A stretch of 64,000 bases of DNA, from positions 1 through 64,000 of the forward strand of contig JAHIUD010000021.1 in the NCBI GenBank assembly GCA_018817515.1, given 5' to 3'. This DNA comes from Pseudomonadota bacterium. GTDB taxonomy: Bacteria; Desulfobacterota; Desulfovibrionia; Desulfovibrionales; Desulfovibrionaceae. The stretch's first letter is position 1; the number at the start of each line of letters is the position of its first letter. Below are positions 9,020-15,246 of the stretch, piece after piece. A model generated the notes under the pieces. It ran no database searches and had not been told where the DNA came from. It saw only the letters and a program-made list of their open reading frames with translations. A program made the translations under genes and the position numbers.

Positions 9020-9376
9020 ATGGCATTCAAAATCCAAAAGGGCGACCGACTGCCCTACACCAACGCCAGCGGCGTGGACATCGCCTCCGGCGATCCCGTG
9101 CTTGTGGGCGAGACCTTCGGCGTGGCCGTGGCCAACATCGCCGACGGCGAAGGCGGTACCCTTGACATCAAGGGCGTGTACGAGGTCCGCAAGGCCGCTG
9201 GCGAGGCCATCAGCCAGGGCGTCGACCTCTACTGGGACGCCGACGGCGATCCCCAGGGCGCCGTTTCCGGCACCGGCTGCCTCACCGCCACCTCCACGGA
9301 CAACATCTACGCGGGCAAGGCCTTCGCCGCTGCGGGCTCCACCGCCACCGTCGTCCAGATCAACCTGAACGCGTAA
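9020..9376 (+). CDS. DUF2190-type capsid decoration protein
   Basis: This 118-residue protein directly follows the capsid gene, with AAGGAG before its ATG. It is almost all beta-strand and small residues (GVDIASGDPVLVGETFGVAV, then QGVDLYWDADGD), as in the DUF2190 family, which cements or decorates capsids like lambda gpD. Length and position fit the family well. Confidence 0.8.
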   Translation: MAFKIQKGDRLPYTNASGVDIASGDPVLVGETFGVAVANIADGEGGTLDIKGVYEVRKAAGEAISQGVDLYWDADGDPQGAVSGTGCLTATSTDNIYAGKAFAAAGSTATVVQINLNA

Positions 9377-9385
9377 GGACCGGCA

Positions 9386-9913
9386 ATGCAACGGATGATC
9401 GGCAACATCTGCGCCACCATCAAGGGCGAACTGCCGCAGCGCAAGCACCCTGTGTTGCTTTGCCTGGGCTCCGGCCCTGGCGGGCAGCAGCAGGCGCAGG
9501 AGTTCCTGGCCCACACGCCCGCAGACGTGGCCGCCTGCAACGACGCCATCACCGCCTTCCCCGGCGTGCTGCACCTGGCCGTGAGCCTCCATGCGGAGCT
9601 GCTGGAGGGCTGGGTGCAGCGCCGCATGGTTCAGGAGCCCCGGCCTTGCGTGGTCGGGGAAGACCTGGAGCCGGGCGTGGACGTTATGATGAGCATCGAC
9701 CGGGCCTGCGGCTCCAGCGGCATGTACCTGGCCCTGCTGGGCGGGCTCATGGGCTACGAGCGCATTGTCCTGGCGGGCATCACCCTGGAGCGCGAGAAGG
9801 AGCTGGTCTACCGCGACCTCTGGCGCGCCGCCAAAAAGAAGGGCGCCCTAGCGAACGTGGAGACGCTGGCCGCAAGCGGCTGGCTGGCCGAGCTGCTGAA
9901 AGCCCGGCCCTGA
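9386..9913 (+). CDS. Hypothetical phage protein, Rossmann-like
   Basis: This 175-residue protein begins 10 bases after the decoration gene. It contains a glycine-rich PVLLCLGSGPGGQQQAQEF near residues 22-40 and repeated strand-helix patterns (VAACNDAITAFPG, YERIVLAGITLER), so a Rossmann-like fold is likely. It resembles MptE/DUF115-type proteins only loosely. Its role next to head genes is unknown. Confidence 0.6.
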   Translation: MQRMIGNICATIKGELPQRKHPVLLCLGSGPGGQQQAQEFLAHTPADVAACNDAITAFPGVLHLAVSLHAELLEGWVQRRMVQEPRPCVVGEDLEPGVDVMMSIDRACGSSGMYLALLGGLMGYERIVLAGITLEREKELVYRDLWRAAKKKGALANVETLAASGWLAELLKARP

Positions 9914-10005
9914 CAGAATCGACACGAGGAACGCCACCTCCCCCTCACAGGCCCGCCCCGGCTTACGCCACTCGGCTGGGGCGGGCCAAACCAAAAGAGG
10001 AAGCG

Positions 10006-10551
10006 ATGCAGGAACTATTCGAGCACTTCGGCTTCAAGGCCGCCTGGTCCACCTTCCTCAGCTGCTTCGCCTGGGCGCTTGGCGGCCTGGACGTGGCTGT
10101 GCTCGCGTTGTTCATCCTCTATGCCGTGGACTTTGCTTTGGGCCTGCACTTGGCCTGGGTCAGCAGTTCTCTCTCTGCGGCCAAGGCCCGCAAAGGCATG
10201 GCCAAATTCGTGCTCTACGTCATCGTCATCGCCTGCGCCCACATGCTTGATCTGGCCATGGCTCGGAGCTTCCCGTTTTTGGCGAACTATGTACGCGACT
10301 GCATGGTCATGTTCGTGGCCATCAATGAATTTTTGAGCGTGTGCACGCACCTTGCGGCCATGGGCCTGCGCGTGCCCGAAGGCTTGCAGGTGCGGTTGCG
10401 CACCTACCGCGACACCGCCGTCGACAGCGGGGGCATGGTGAGCATTCGGCCATTTGGATCCTTCTCTGATGCGCCGACCCAGCCTTCAGAGCATCCGCAG
10501 CCCCGGCAGCCCAGCCCGGCGCAATTCGATGAGCTCGGGGGCGGGCGATGA
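10006..10551 (+). CDS. Phage holin, PF05105-like
   Basis: The holin makes holes in the inner membrane to release endolysin at the time of lysis. This protein has 181 residues; the ATG at 10006 follows AGAGGAAG, and the open frame further upstream is non-coding shadow. Three hydrophobic segments are seen: VAVLALFILYAVDFALGL (28-45), FVLYVIVIACAHMLDLA (about 65-82) and MVMFVAINEFLSVCTHLA. The YAVDFALGLHLAW signature fits the phi-LC3/Cp-1 holin family. The C-terminal 50 residues are polar and Pro/Gln-rich. It overlaps the endolysin start by ATGA. Confidence 0.8.
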   Translation: MQELFEHFGFKAAWSTFLSCFAWALGGLDVAVLALFILYAVDFALGLHLAWVSSSLSAAKARKGMAKFVLYVIVIACAHMLDLAMARSFPFLANYVRDCMVMFVAINEFLSVCTHLAAMGLRVPEGLQVRLRTYRDTAVDSGGMVSIRPFGSFSDAPTQPSEHPQPRQPSPAQFDELGGGR

Positions 10552-11117
10552 ACAGCAGCGCATGGCCTATTGCCGCAGCCTTTGTGCAGAAATGGGAAGG
10601 CGGTTTTGTCGACGATCCCTCTGACCCCGGGGGAGCAACAAACTTCGGAGTGTCCCTGCGTTGGCTCCGCGACATCGGCATCGACGTGGATGGTGACGGC
10701 GATGTGGACGCCGACGATGTGCGCGCGCTCAGCCCCGTGCAAGCCTTGGGCTTGTTTCGGCAGCGCTTCTGGGACGCGCTTTCGCTTGATGATGTGCCGG
10801 GAGATCCAGCCGTTTGCATCTTCGACGCCGCAGTGAATTGCGGCGCCCGGCGTTCGGTGCTTCTCGCCCAGCAGGTGTGCAACGCCTACACGGGCAACCT
10901 CATCGCGGAAGACGGCGTGTTCGGCCCGGGCACTCGCGCCAGGATCCAGAGCATCTGCTACGGCATGCAGGCCGAAGATGCATTCGCTACCAGGCTTCTG
11001 GCCAGCCGGGAGCGCTTCTACCACAACCTTGTCGAGGTCAAGCCAGAACTTGGCAAATTCCTCGGGGGTTGGAAGAACCGCGTCAACTCGTTGCGGCAAA
11101 CGCTGGGGGTGCAGTGA
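10548..11117 (+). CDS. Endolysin, GH108 lysozyme-like
   Basis: This 189-residue protein degrades peptidoglycan at lysis. KWEGGFVDDPSDPGGATNFG (about 14-33) holds the catalytic Glu and the conserved DPGGATN of the GH108/secretion-activator family. FWDALSLDDVPGDPAVCIFD and NCGARRS follow as expected. Between them lies DVDGDGDVDADD, an EF-hand or dockerin-like calcium loop with acidic residues at loop positions 1, 3, 5 and 12. There is no signal peptide, so export depends on the holin. Confidence 0.9.
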   Translation: MNSSAWPIAAAFVQKWEGGFVDDPSDPGGATNFGVSLRWLRDIGIDVDGDGDVDADDVRALSPVQALGLFRQRFWDALSLDDVPGDPAVCIFDAAVNCGARRSVLLAQQVCNAYTGNLIAEDGVFGPGTRARIQSICYGMQAEDAFATRLLASRERFYHNLVEVKPELGKFLGGWKNRVNSLRQTLGVQ

Positions 11118-11731
11118 TGTTCGGCCTTCCATCTATTCCTTCCATCCCTGGCACCAGCAACCGCACGGCCATCGTGGCCCTTGTGTTCACTGTGGCCCTG
11201 CTGCTCACGGCCATCGGCTGCTACCTGTACGGAAGCCACCGGGGCTATGCCGAGGCCGAGGCCCTGGGCAAGGCCGAGCTCAAGACGCTTGAGGCCGATT
11301 ACGCCAAGGCCAGCGCCAACGCGACCGCAGAGGCCATGCAGGAGACTGCCCGCCTGGCCAAGCGCGGCAACGAGTTGTCCGCCAAGCTCATCACCACCCG
11401 CAGCGAGCTGGACCAGGCCCGCGCGGCTATCACCCGGAGGATCAACGATGTTGCGCAGACTGTATCTGCTGCTTGTGTGCTTGGCCCTGAGTATGTCGGC
11501 TTGCGCAACGAAGCATTCTACGGACTTCGTTCCCGCGCCGCCGCCAACGCGACTGATCCCAGCGGAGATCAAGGCCGACCCGGTGAAGCCGGACGAGTTC
11601 GCGCCGGGCTACCAGAGGGCGCATCCGTAGCCGACTCCCTGACTTGGGAACGGGACATGGGCGACTACGTGCGCAAGCTGGAGGCCGTGAGCGCGGCTAG
11701 GCTTAAGCTTTTGGAGGCGTGGGCCCAATGA
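11117..11731 (+). CDS. Rz-like inner-membrane spanin
   Basis: This 204-residue protein starts at an ATG sharing one base with the endolysin stop. Residues 17-38 (AIVALVFTVALLLTAIGCYL) are a single N-terminal membrane anchor. A long alpha-helical stretch rich in Ala, Glu and Lys (about 45-115) follows, as in Rz, which spans the periplasm and contacts Rz1 to fuse the two membranes. It is longer than lambda Rz because it runs on for about 33 residues beyond the nested Rz1 gene. Confidence 0.8.
   Translation: MFGLPSIPSIPGTSNRTAIVALVFTVALLLTAIGCYLYGSHRGYAEAEALGKAELKTLEADYAKASANATAEAMQETARLAKRGNELSAKLITTRSELDQARAAITRRINDVAQTVSAACVLGPEYVGLRNEAFYGLRSRAAANATDPSGDQGRPGEAGRVRAGLPEGASVADSLTWERDMGDYVRKLEAVSAARLKLLEAWAQ
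11448..11630 (+). CDS. Rz1-like outer-membrane spanin lipoprotein, nested in Rz
   Basis: This 60-residue reading frame lies wholly inside the Rz gene in another frame. Its ATG has CGGAGG at 11435-11440. The product begins MLRRLYLLLVCLALSMSAC, a lipoprotein signal with the lipidated Cys at about residue 19. It then runs into a Pro-rich part (FVPAPPPTRLIP), the hallmark of Rz1 proteins. The nested layout matches lambda Rz/Rz1, so I regard it as real. Confidence 0.85.
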   Translation: MLRRLYLLLVCLALSMSACATKHSTDFVPAPPPTRLIPAEIKADPVKPDEFAPGYQRAHP

Positions 11732-12087
11732 CCATCCTCGCCGACATCGCCGCCATCATCCTGGCCCAGCAGGGCGAGAGCGTGACCTACACGCCCCAGG
11801 CCAGCGACCCCGAGGCCGAGGCCGTGGAGCTCCAGGCCGTGGTTTCGCACCATGGCTTCGGCTACGCCCCCGCAAGCTGGCCCGAGGACTTGTTTCGCAA
11901 CCAGGCCCGGCACGCTGCCGTGCGCCTGCGCGCAGCGGACGTGGCAGCCGAGCCGACCAAAGATGACAGCATCGCCTTGGACGGCCTGACCTACCGCGTG
12001 CGCGCGGTCAGCCGCGAGCCCAGGACCGGGCCCGAGGCCATGTGGTGGATATGCCTCTGCGCCTGCGATCAGCGGGGGAAGTACTGA
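11728..12087 (+). CDS. Head-tail connector, FII-like by position
   Basis: This 119-residue protein starts at the ATG overlapping the Rz stop (ATGA). It is followed by Z-, U- and V-like genes, which places it at lambda FII, the protein completing the head-tail interface. Features such as ITLDGLTYRVRAV-like strands (DGLTYRVRAV near residue 90) fit a small beta-barrel connector. Similarity is by context more than motif. Confidence 0.6.
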   Translation: MTILADIAAIILAQQGESVTYTPQASDPEAEAVELQAVVSHHGFGYAPASWPEDLFRNQARHAAVRLRAADVAAEPTKDDSIALDGLTYRVRAVSREPRTGPEAMWWICLCACDQRGKY

Positions 12088-12713
12088 TGGCCGACCTCGT
12101 CCCCATGGTGAACATCAAGGGCCGTGACTACCGGTTCTACGCCTCCGGCGGCACCTTGTTCGAGATCAACGACGCCGTGGCGCCGTACATGGCCATGCTG
12201 GCCAGAAATTTTCCGGGCGAGGTCAACAAGGCCCTAGGCTCCCTGGGCTACCACCTGCGCAAGACCATGCGCGAGGCCATGCGCGCGGGCGGCGTGGGCG
12301 GCAGCTGGCCCAAGCACGCGGGCATCAAGAGGCTCAACCGCAAAATCGGCGACCGCGCATGGCGCACGCGCTCGGCCAACCCGCACGACGGATTGTTCGG
12401 CCACCTGTACATGGCCATAGGCTACCGGCGCAACCAGGCCAACATGCGCGTCCAGATCGGCTTTTTGTCCCGGCGGTCTTCGCACCTGGCGGAAAAGCTC
12501 CAGTCCGGGTTCGAGACGCCCATCACCGCCAAGATGCGCCGCCTGTACAGCGTGCGCGGGCTCAAGCTTTCGAAAAAGCGGGCCGTTGTCACGCCCGCCC
12601 GCCCGCTGGTGGGCCCGGTGTTCCAGCTCACGCGGCACACCTATGAGCCATTCATCGAGGCGCGCGTGCTCAAGTACCTGAACAACGCCAGGACATTCGT
12701 CAAGGTCGCCTAG
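12087..12713 (+). CDS. Minor tail / virion morphogenesis protein, gpZ-like by position
   Basis: This basic 208-residue protein starts at an ATG overlapping the previous TGA. Its place between the connector and the tail terminator is that of lambda gpZ (about 190 residues), and its size matches. It contains GYHLRKTMREAMRAGG and many Arg/Lys runs, as in virion morphogenesis proteins that join tail to head. No diagnostic motif is seen. Confidence 0.6.
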   Translation: MADLVPMVNIKGRDYRFYASGGTLFEINDAVAPYMAMLARNFPGEVNKALGSLGYHLRKTMREAMRAGGVGGSWPKHAGIKRLNRKIGDRAWRTRSANPHDGLFGHLYMAIGYRRNQANMRVQIGFLSRRSSHLAEKLQSGFETPITAKMRRLYSVRGLKLSKKRAVVTPARPLVGPVFQLTRHTYEPFIEARVLKYLNNARTFVKVA

Positions 12714-12743
12714 GCCCCAAGCCCGGCTCAATCGGAGAAACGC

Positions 12744-13187
12744 ATGGCAACAGACTACGACATCGCCGACGCCTGGGCCCAGGCCCTGGAAGCCGACACG
12801 GAGCTGACGGCCTTTTGCGTGTCGCGCTTTGGCAAGGCCCCGCAAGTCATGCTCGGGGTCGGCTTTGGCAATGCCCTGGGCGAGAACGACACGCCCTACA
12901 TCATGGTCATTCCCCTGCGCAACCAGGACGGCTTCGAGGAAGAGCTGGCCGTGCCCGAGGTGGTTCTCTCCATCGGCGTGGTCGACACCACCAGCGAGAC
13001 TTTTGGCACGCGCGGCATCAGGGCTCGCGGCTACAAGAGCCTCGACTTGTTCGAGGGGCTGATCTTGAGCGTTTTGAAAGACACGGACTATGCCCCCTCC
13101 CGTTGGGAAGGGGAAAACGACCAGCCGGGCGAGTATTTCTTCATCAGGCACATCCGCTACGCATGCGACATTCCCCGCACCATTTAA
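12744..13187 (+). CDS. Tail terminator-like protein, gpU position
   Basis: This 147-residue protein lies between gpZ- and gpV-like genes, the slot of the tail terminator that caps the tail tube and docks to the head. It has a mixed alpha/beta pattern (PYIMVIPLRNQDGFEEE, VPEVVLSIGVVDTT, RHIRYACDIP). Its ATG lies 31 bases after the previous stop, behind GGAGAAACGC. Confidence 0.6.
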   Translation: MATDYDIADAWAQALEADTELTAFCVSRFGKAPQVMLGVGFGNALGENDTPYIMVIPLRNQDGFEEELAVPEVVLSIGVVDTTSETFGTRGIRARGYKSLDLFEGLILSVLKDTDYAPSRWEGENDQPGEYFFIRHIRYACDIPRTI

Positions 13188-13211
13188 AACGCGGGCCAAC
13201 AGGAGGACACC

Positions 13212-14624
13212 ATGACTCAGGCCAAAGGCTACCAGGGCAAAACCGTCATCGACTTTGAGACCAGCTTCGGCGTCGTGCCGTCCGCTGGCTCGCGCAAGGG
13301 CTACAGCATCCCCTTCATGTCCAACACCTTGGCCGCAACGGTCGGCCTCACCAAGGACGAAACCCTGACCGGCAGGCGAGATCCTGTGGAGCCGGGCCAG
13401 GGCAATGTGGACGTGCCAGGCTCGCTCAAGGTGCCGGTGGACGCCCACAACTACGGCCTGCACCTGCGCAGCATGTTCGGCCTGCCCACCACCGTTGTGG
13501 TGGCCTCCCTGCTGCTGAACGCAGCCGCCGCCGTGAACAAAGGCGGCGGTAAGGTGGGCCTGCCCTGCACGGCCCATGGCCTGGCCAGCGGCGCCCCGGT
13601 GGTCATCGTGGGTTCCACCAACTACGACGGAGCCTATTTGCTCGACCGCACCACCAGCACAAACGAGCTGGTCATCGCCGCCACCTACACGGCGGAAACC
13701 TTCGCGGGTGATGAAACCGTGAGCCTGGCCCGCCAGGTGGTCATCGACGGCGTTGTGCGCCTGGCTGGCGGGGGCAAGGTCGGCCTGCCCGCCGTCGCCC
13801 ACGGTCTGCCCGTCGGCGCGCGCATCGTTGTGGACGGAACCACCAACTACGACGCCACCTACACCGTGCTGCGCGGCACCAGCGCCAACGAGCTGCTAGT
13901 AACGGCCACCAACACGGCGGAAACCGTCTCCGACGCCACCGCCACGGCGGCCTTCTACGACCATGTTTTCAAGGTGGGCGATACCATGCCCAGCATCCTT
14001 GCGGAAAAGGCTTTCCCGGCCATCCCTGTCTACTACATTGATCGCGGACTCAAAGTGTCCAAGCTGGACCTGAGCTTCGGTGGAGAGGGCGTGCTGTCCA
14101 GCACCATGATCTTTGTGGGCGCGGGCGAAGACGACGACACCACTCAGTATGATGCCGCCGCTGTAGAGCTGCCTATCGTGAAGTTTAATCAGAAAGACGT
14201 TTCCCTTACCGAGGGCGGCGTGGCCTATTCCAACAGAGTCAAGACCGTCAGCCTCTCTCTGGACTTCGGCCTGGAGACGGACACCTACACCCTGAACACG
14301 CCGGACAAGGCGGGCGAGCGCGGAGACATCACTGAAGGCCTGCTCGGCCTGGAGGGCAACCTGGAGGCGCTGTTCACCGGCACCGACCTGGTGGACAAGG
14401 CCATCGACAACACCACCAGCAGCCTGGCCGTGCTGGCCTCGAATAAGGGCTACGAGCTGGAGGTCACCTTGGAGGAACTCAAGTACGAGCGCACCACCCC
14501 CCCCATCGACGGCCCCAAGGGCGTGCTGGAGCGCCACAAGTTCATGCCCTTCTACGCCAGCGGCGCGGCCAATTCGTCCGTTGTCGTCCGCCTGCGCAAC
14601 GAAATGTACAGCCTGGAGCAGTAG
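13212..14624 (+). CDS. Major tail tube protein with two inserted beta repeats
   Basis: This 470-residue protein forms the tail tube. It starts behind AACAGGAGGACACC. Core tube-type sequence is at both ends (TVIDFETSFGVVPSAG; TVSLSLDFGLETDTYTLNTP). Between them, residues about 110-175 and 186-247 are two copies of the same 62-65 residue module, starting GGGKVGLP.. AHGL..GA and containing TNYDG/ATY and ELV/LV.ATYTAET. These read as FCCH-like beta domains probably displayed on the outside of the tube. Length is about twice a simple tube protein. Confidence 0.8.
   Translation: MTQAKGYQGKTVIDFETSFGVVPSAGSRKGYSIPFMSNTLAATVGLTKDETLTGRRDPVEPGQGNVDVPGSLKVPVDAHNYGLHLRSMFGLPTTVVVASLLLNAAAAVNKGGGKVGLPCTAHGLASGAPVVIVGSTNYDGAYLLDRTTSTNELVIAATYTAETFAGDETVSLARQVVIDGVVRLAGGGKVGLPAVAHGLPVGARIVVDGTTNYDATYTVLRGTSANELLVTATNTAETVSDATATAAFYDHVFKVGDTMPSILAEKAFPAIPVYYIDRGLKVSKLDLSFGGEGVLSSTMIFVGAGEDDDTTQYDAAAVELPIVKFNQKDVSLTEGGVAYSNRVKTVSLSLDFGLETDTYTLNTPDKAGERGDITEGLLGLEGNLEALFTGTDLVDKAIDNTTSSLAVLASNKGYELEVTLEELKYERTTPPIDGPKGVLERHKFMPFYASGAANSSVVVRLRNEMYSLEQ
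13541..13960 (+). repeat. Tandem internal repeat in the tail tube gene
   Basis: Two direct copies run from about 13541 and about 13766. They encode matching modules (GGGKVGLPCTAHGLASGA and GGGKVGLPAVAHGLPVGA, then the TNYD and TAET motifs). Protein similarity is high, so the duplication looks fairly recent within the phage lineage. Confidence 0.85.
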
Positions 14625-14626
14625 CC

Positions 14627-14926
14627 ATGAGCACAACTCCCATCAAGATCACGCTGCCCGTGAGCGGGCAGGAAGTCGAACTCAAGGCCCTGAGCTGGGA
14701 AGAGTCCGAGAAGCACCTGGCAGCCGAGAATGCAAAGCTGGATTCCGGGTACATGAAGGGCTTCTTGACCACCCACTACGGCAAAAAGACGTGGGACGCC
14801 GTTTCCAAGGCTCGCCCTGATGTTTTTGAGCTGTACAACCAGACCATCAATTACACCTTTGGCGGCCCCGGCGCCGTAAAAAACTCCACGCCGTCTGGGC
14901 CTGGCGCACCGACCCAGACCGAGTAG
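14627..14926 (+). CDS. Tail assembly chaperone, gpG-like
   Basis: This 99-residue protein begins two bases after the tail tube stop and lies directly before the tape measure region, the site of lambda gpG. It is acidic and soluble (VELKALSWEESEKHLAAE, KARPDVFELYNQTINY). Near its end, codons GTA AAA AAC contain the slippery heptamer A-AAA-AAC at 14878-14884, used to make the longer gpGT-type fusion. It coats the tape measure during tail assembly. Confidence 0.8.
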   Translation: MSTTPIKITLPVSGQEVELKALSWEESEKHLAAENAKLDSGYMKGFLTTHYGKKTWDAVSKARPDVFELYNQTINYTFGGPGAVKNSTPSGPGAPTQTE

Positions 14927-15246
14927 AGTACTGCGCCGCCTGCCGGGAAACCGGCGGCGGCGGGCAAGAGTGCGCAGAGTGTCCGCAGATGCAGGGTGCT
15001 CCAAAGCTGGCGCAGGGGAACAAGCCAGCCTGGAAGCTCTGGACCAGCTGCAGCACCCAGTGGCGTGTGGGCATGGGCGGTGCGGTTGGGCTGGATTACC
15101 TGGCCGTGGAAATGGTGGCCAAGACCTTGGGGATACGCATGGACCGACCGATGCTCGAAAAGCTCCAGGCTTTGGAACACGCTCAGCTCGACCGCTGGGC
15201 CGAAACCGCCCAACGCGAACGGGAAAGGGCGCGCAATGGCCGCTGA
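14627..15246 (+). CDS. gpGT-like frameshift fusion of tail chaperone and DUF1799 domain
   Basis: A -1 slip on A-AAA-AAC (14878-14884) puts ribosomes in a frame that is open from 14884 to 15246 and has no stop. The predicted fusion is about 206 residues. The T part starts LHAVWAWRTDPDRVEYCAAC, and carries a CxxC-x8-CxxC zinc-knuckle-like motif. It then carries a DUF1799-like domain (WTSCSTQWRVGMGGAVGLDY, LDYLAVEMV). The T part has no good start codon of its own near the zinc motif. In lambda the same arrangement gives gpG and gpGT in a fixed ratio. Confidence 0.8.
14878..14884 (+). promoter_or_regulatory. Programmed -1 ribosomal slippery site A-AAA-AAC
   Basis: The heptamer lies in the correct phase (GTA AAA AAC) 14 codons before the gpG stop. 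GC-rich inverted sequence around 14935-14955 (CTGCGCCGCCTGCCGGG) may stimulate slipping. The downstream -1 frame codes for a conserved phage domain. Confidence 0.8.
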
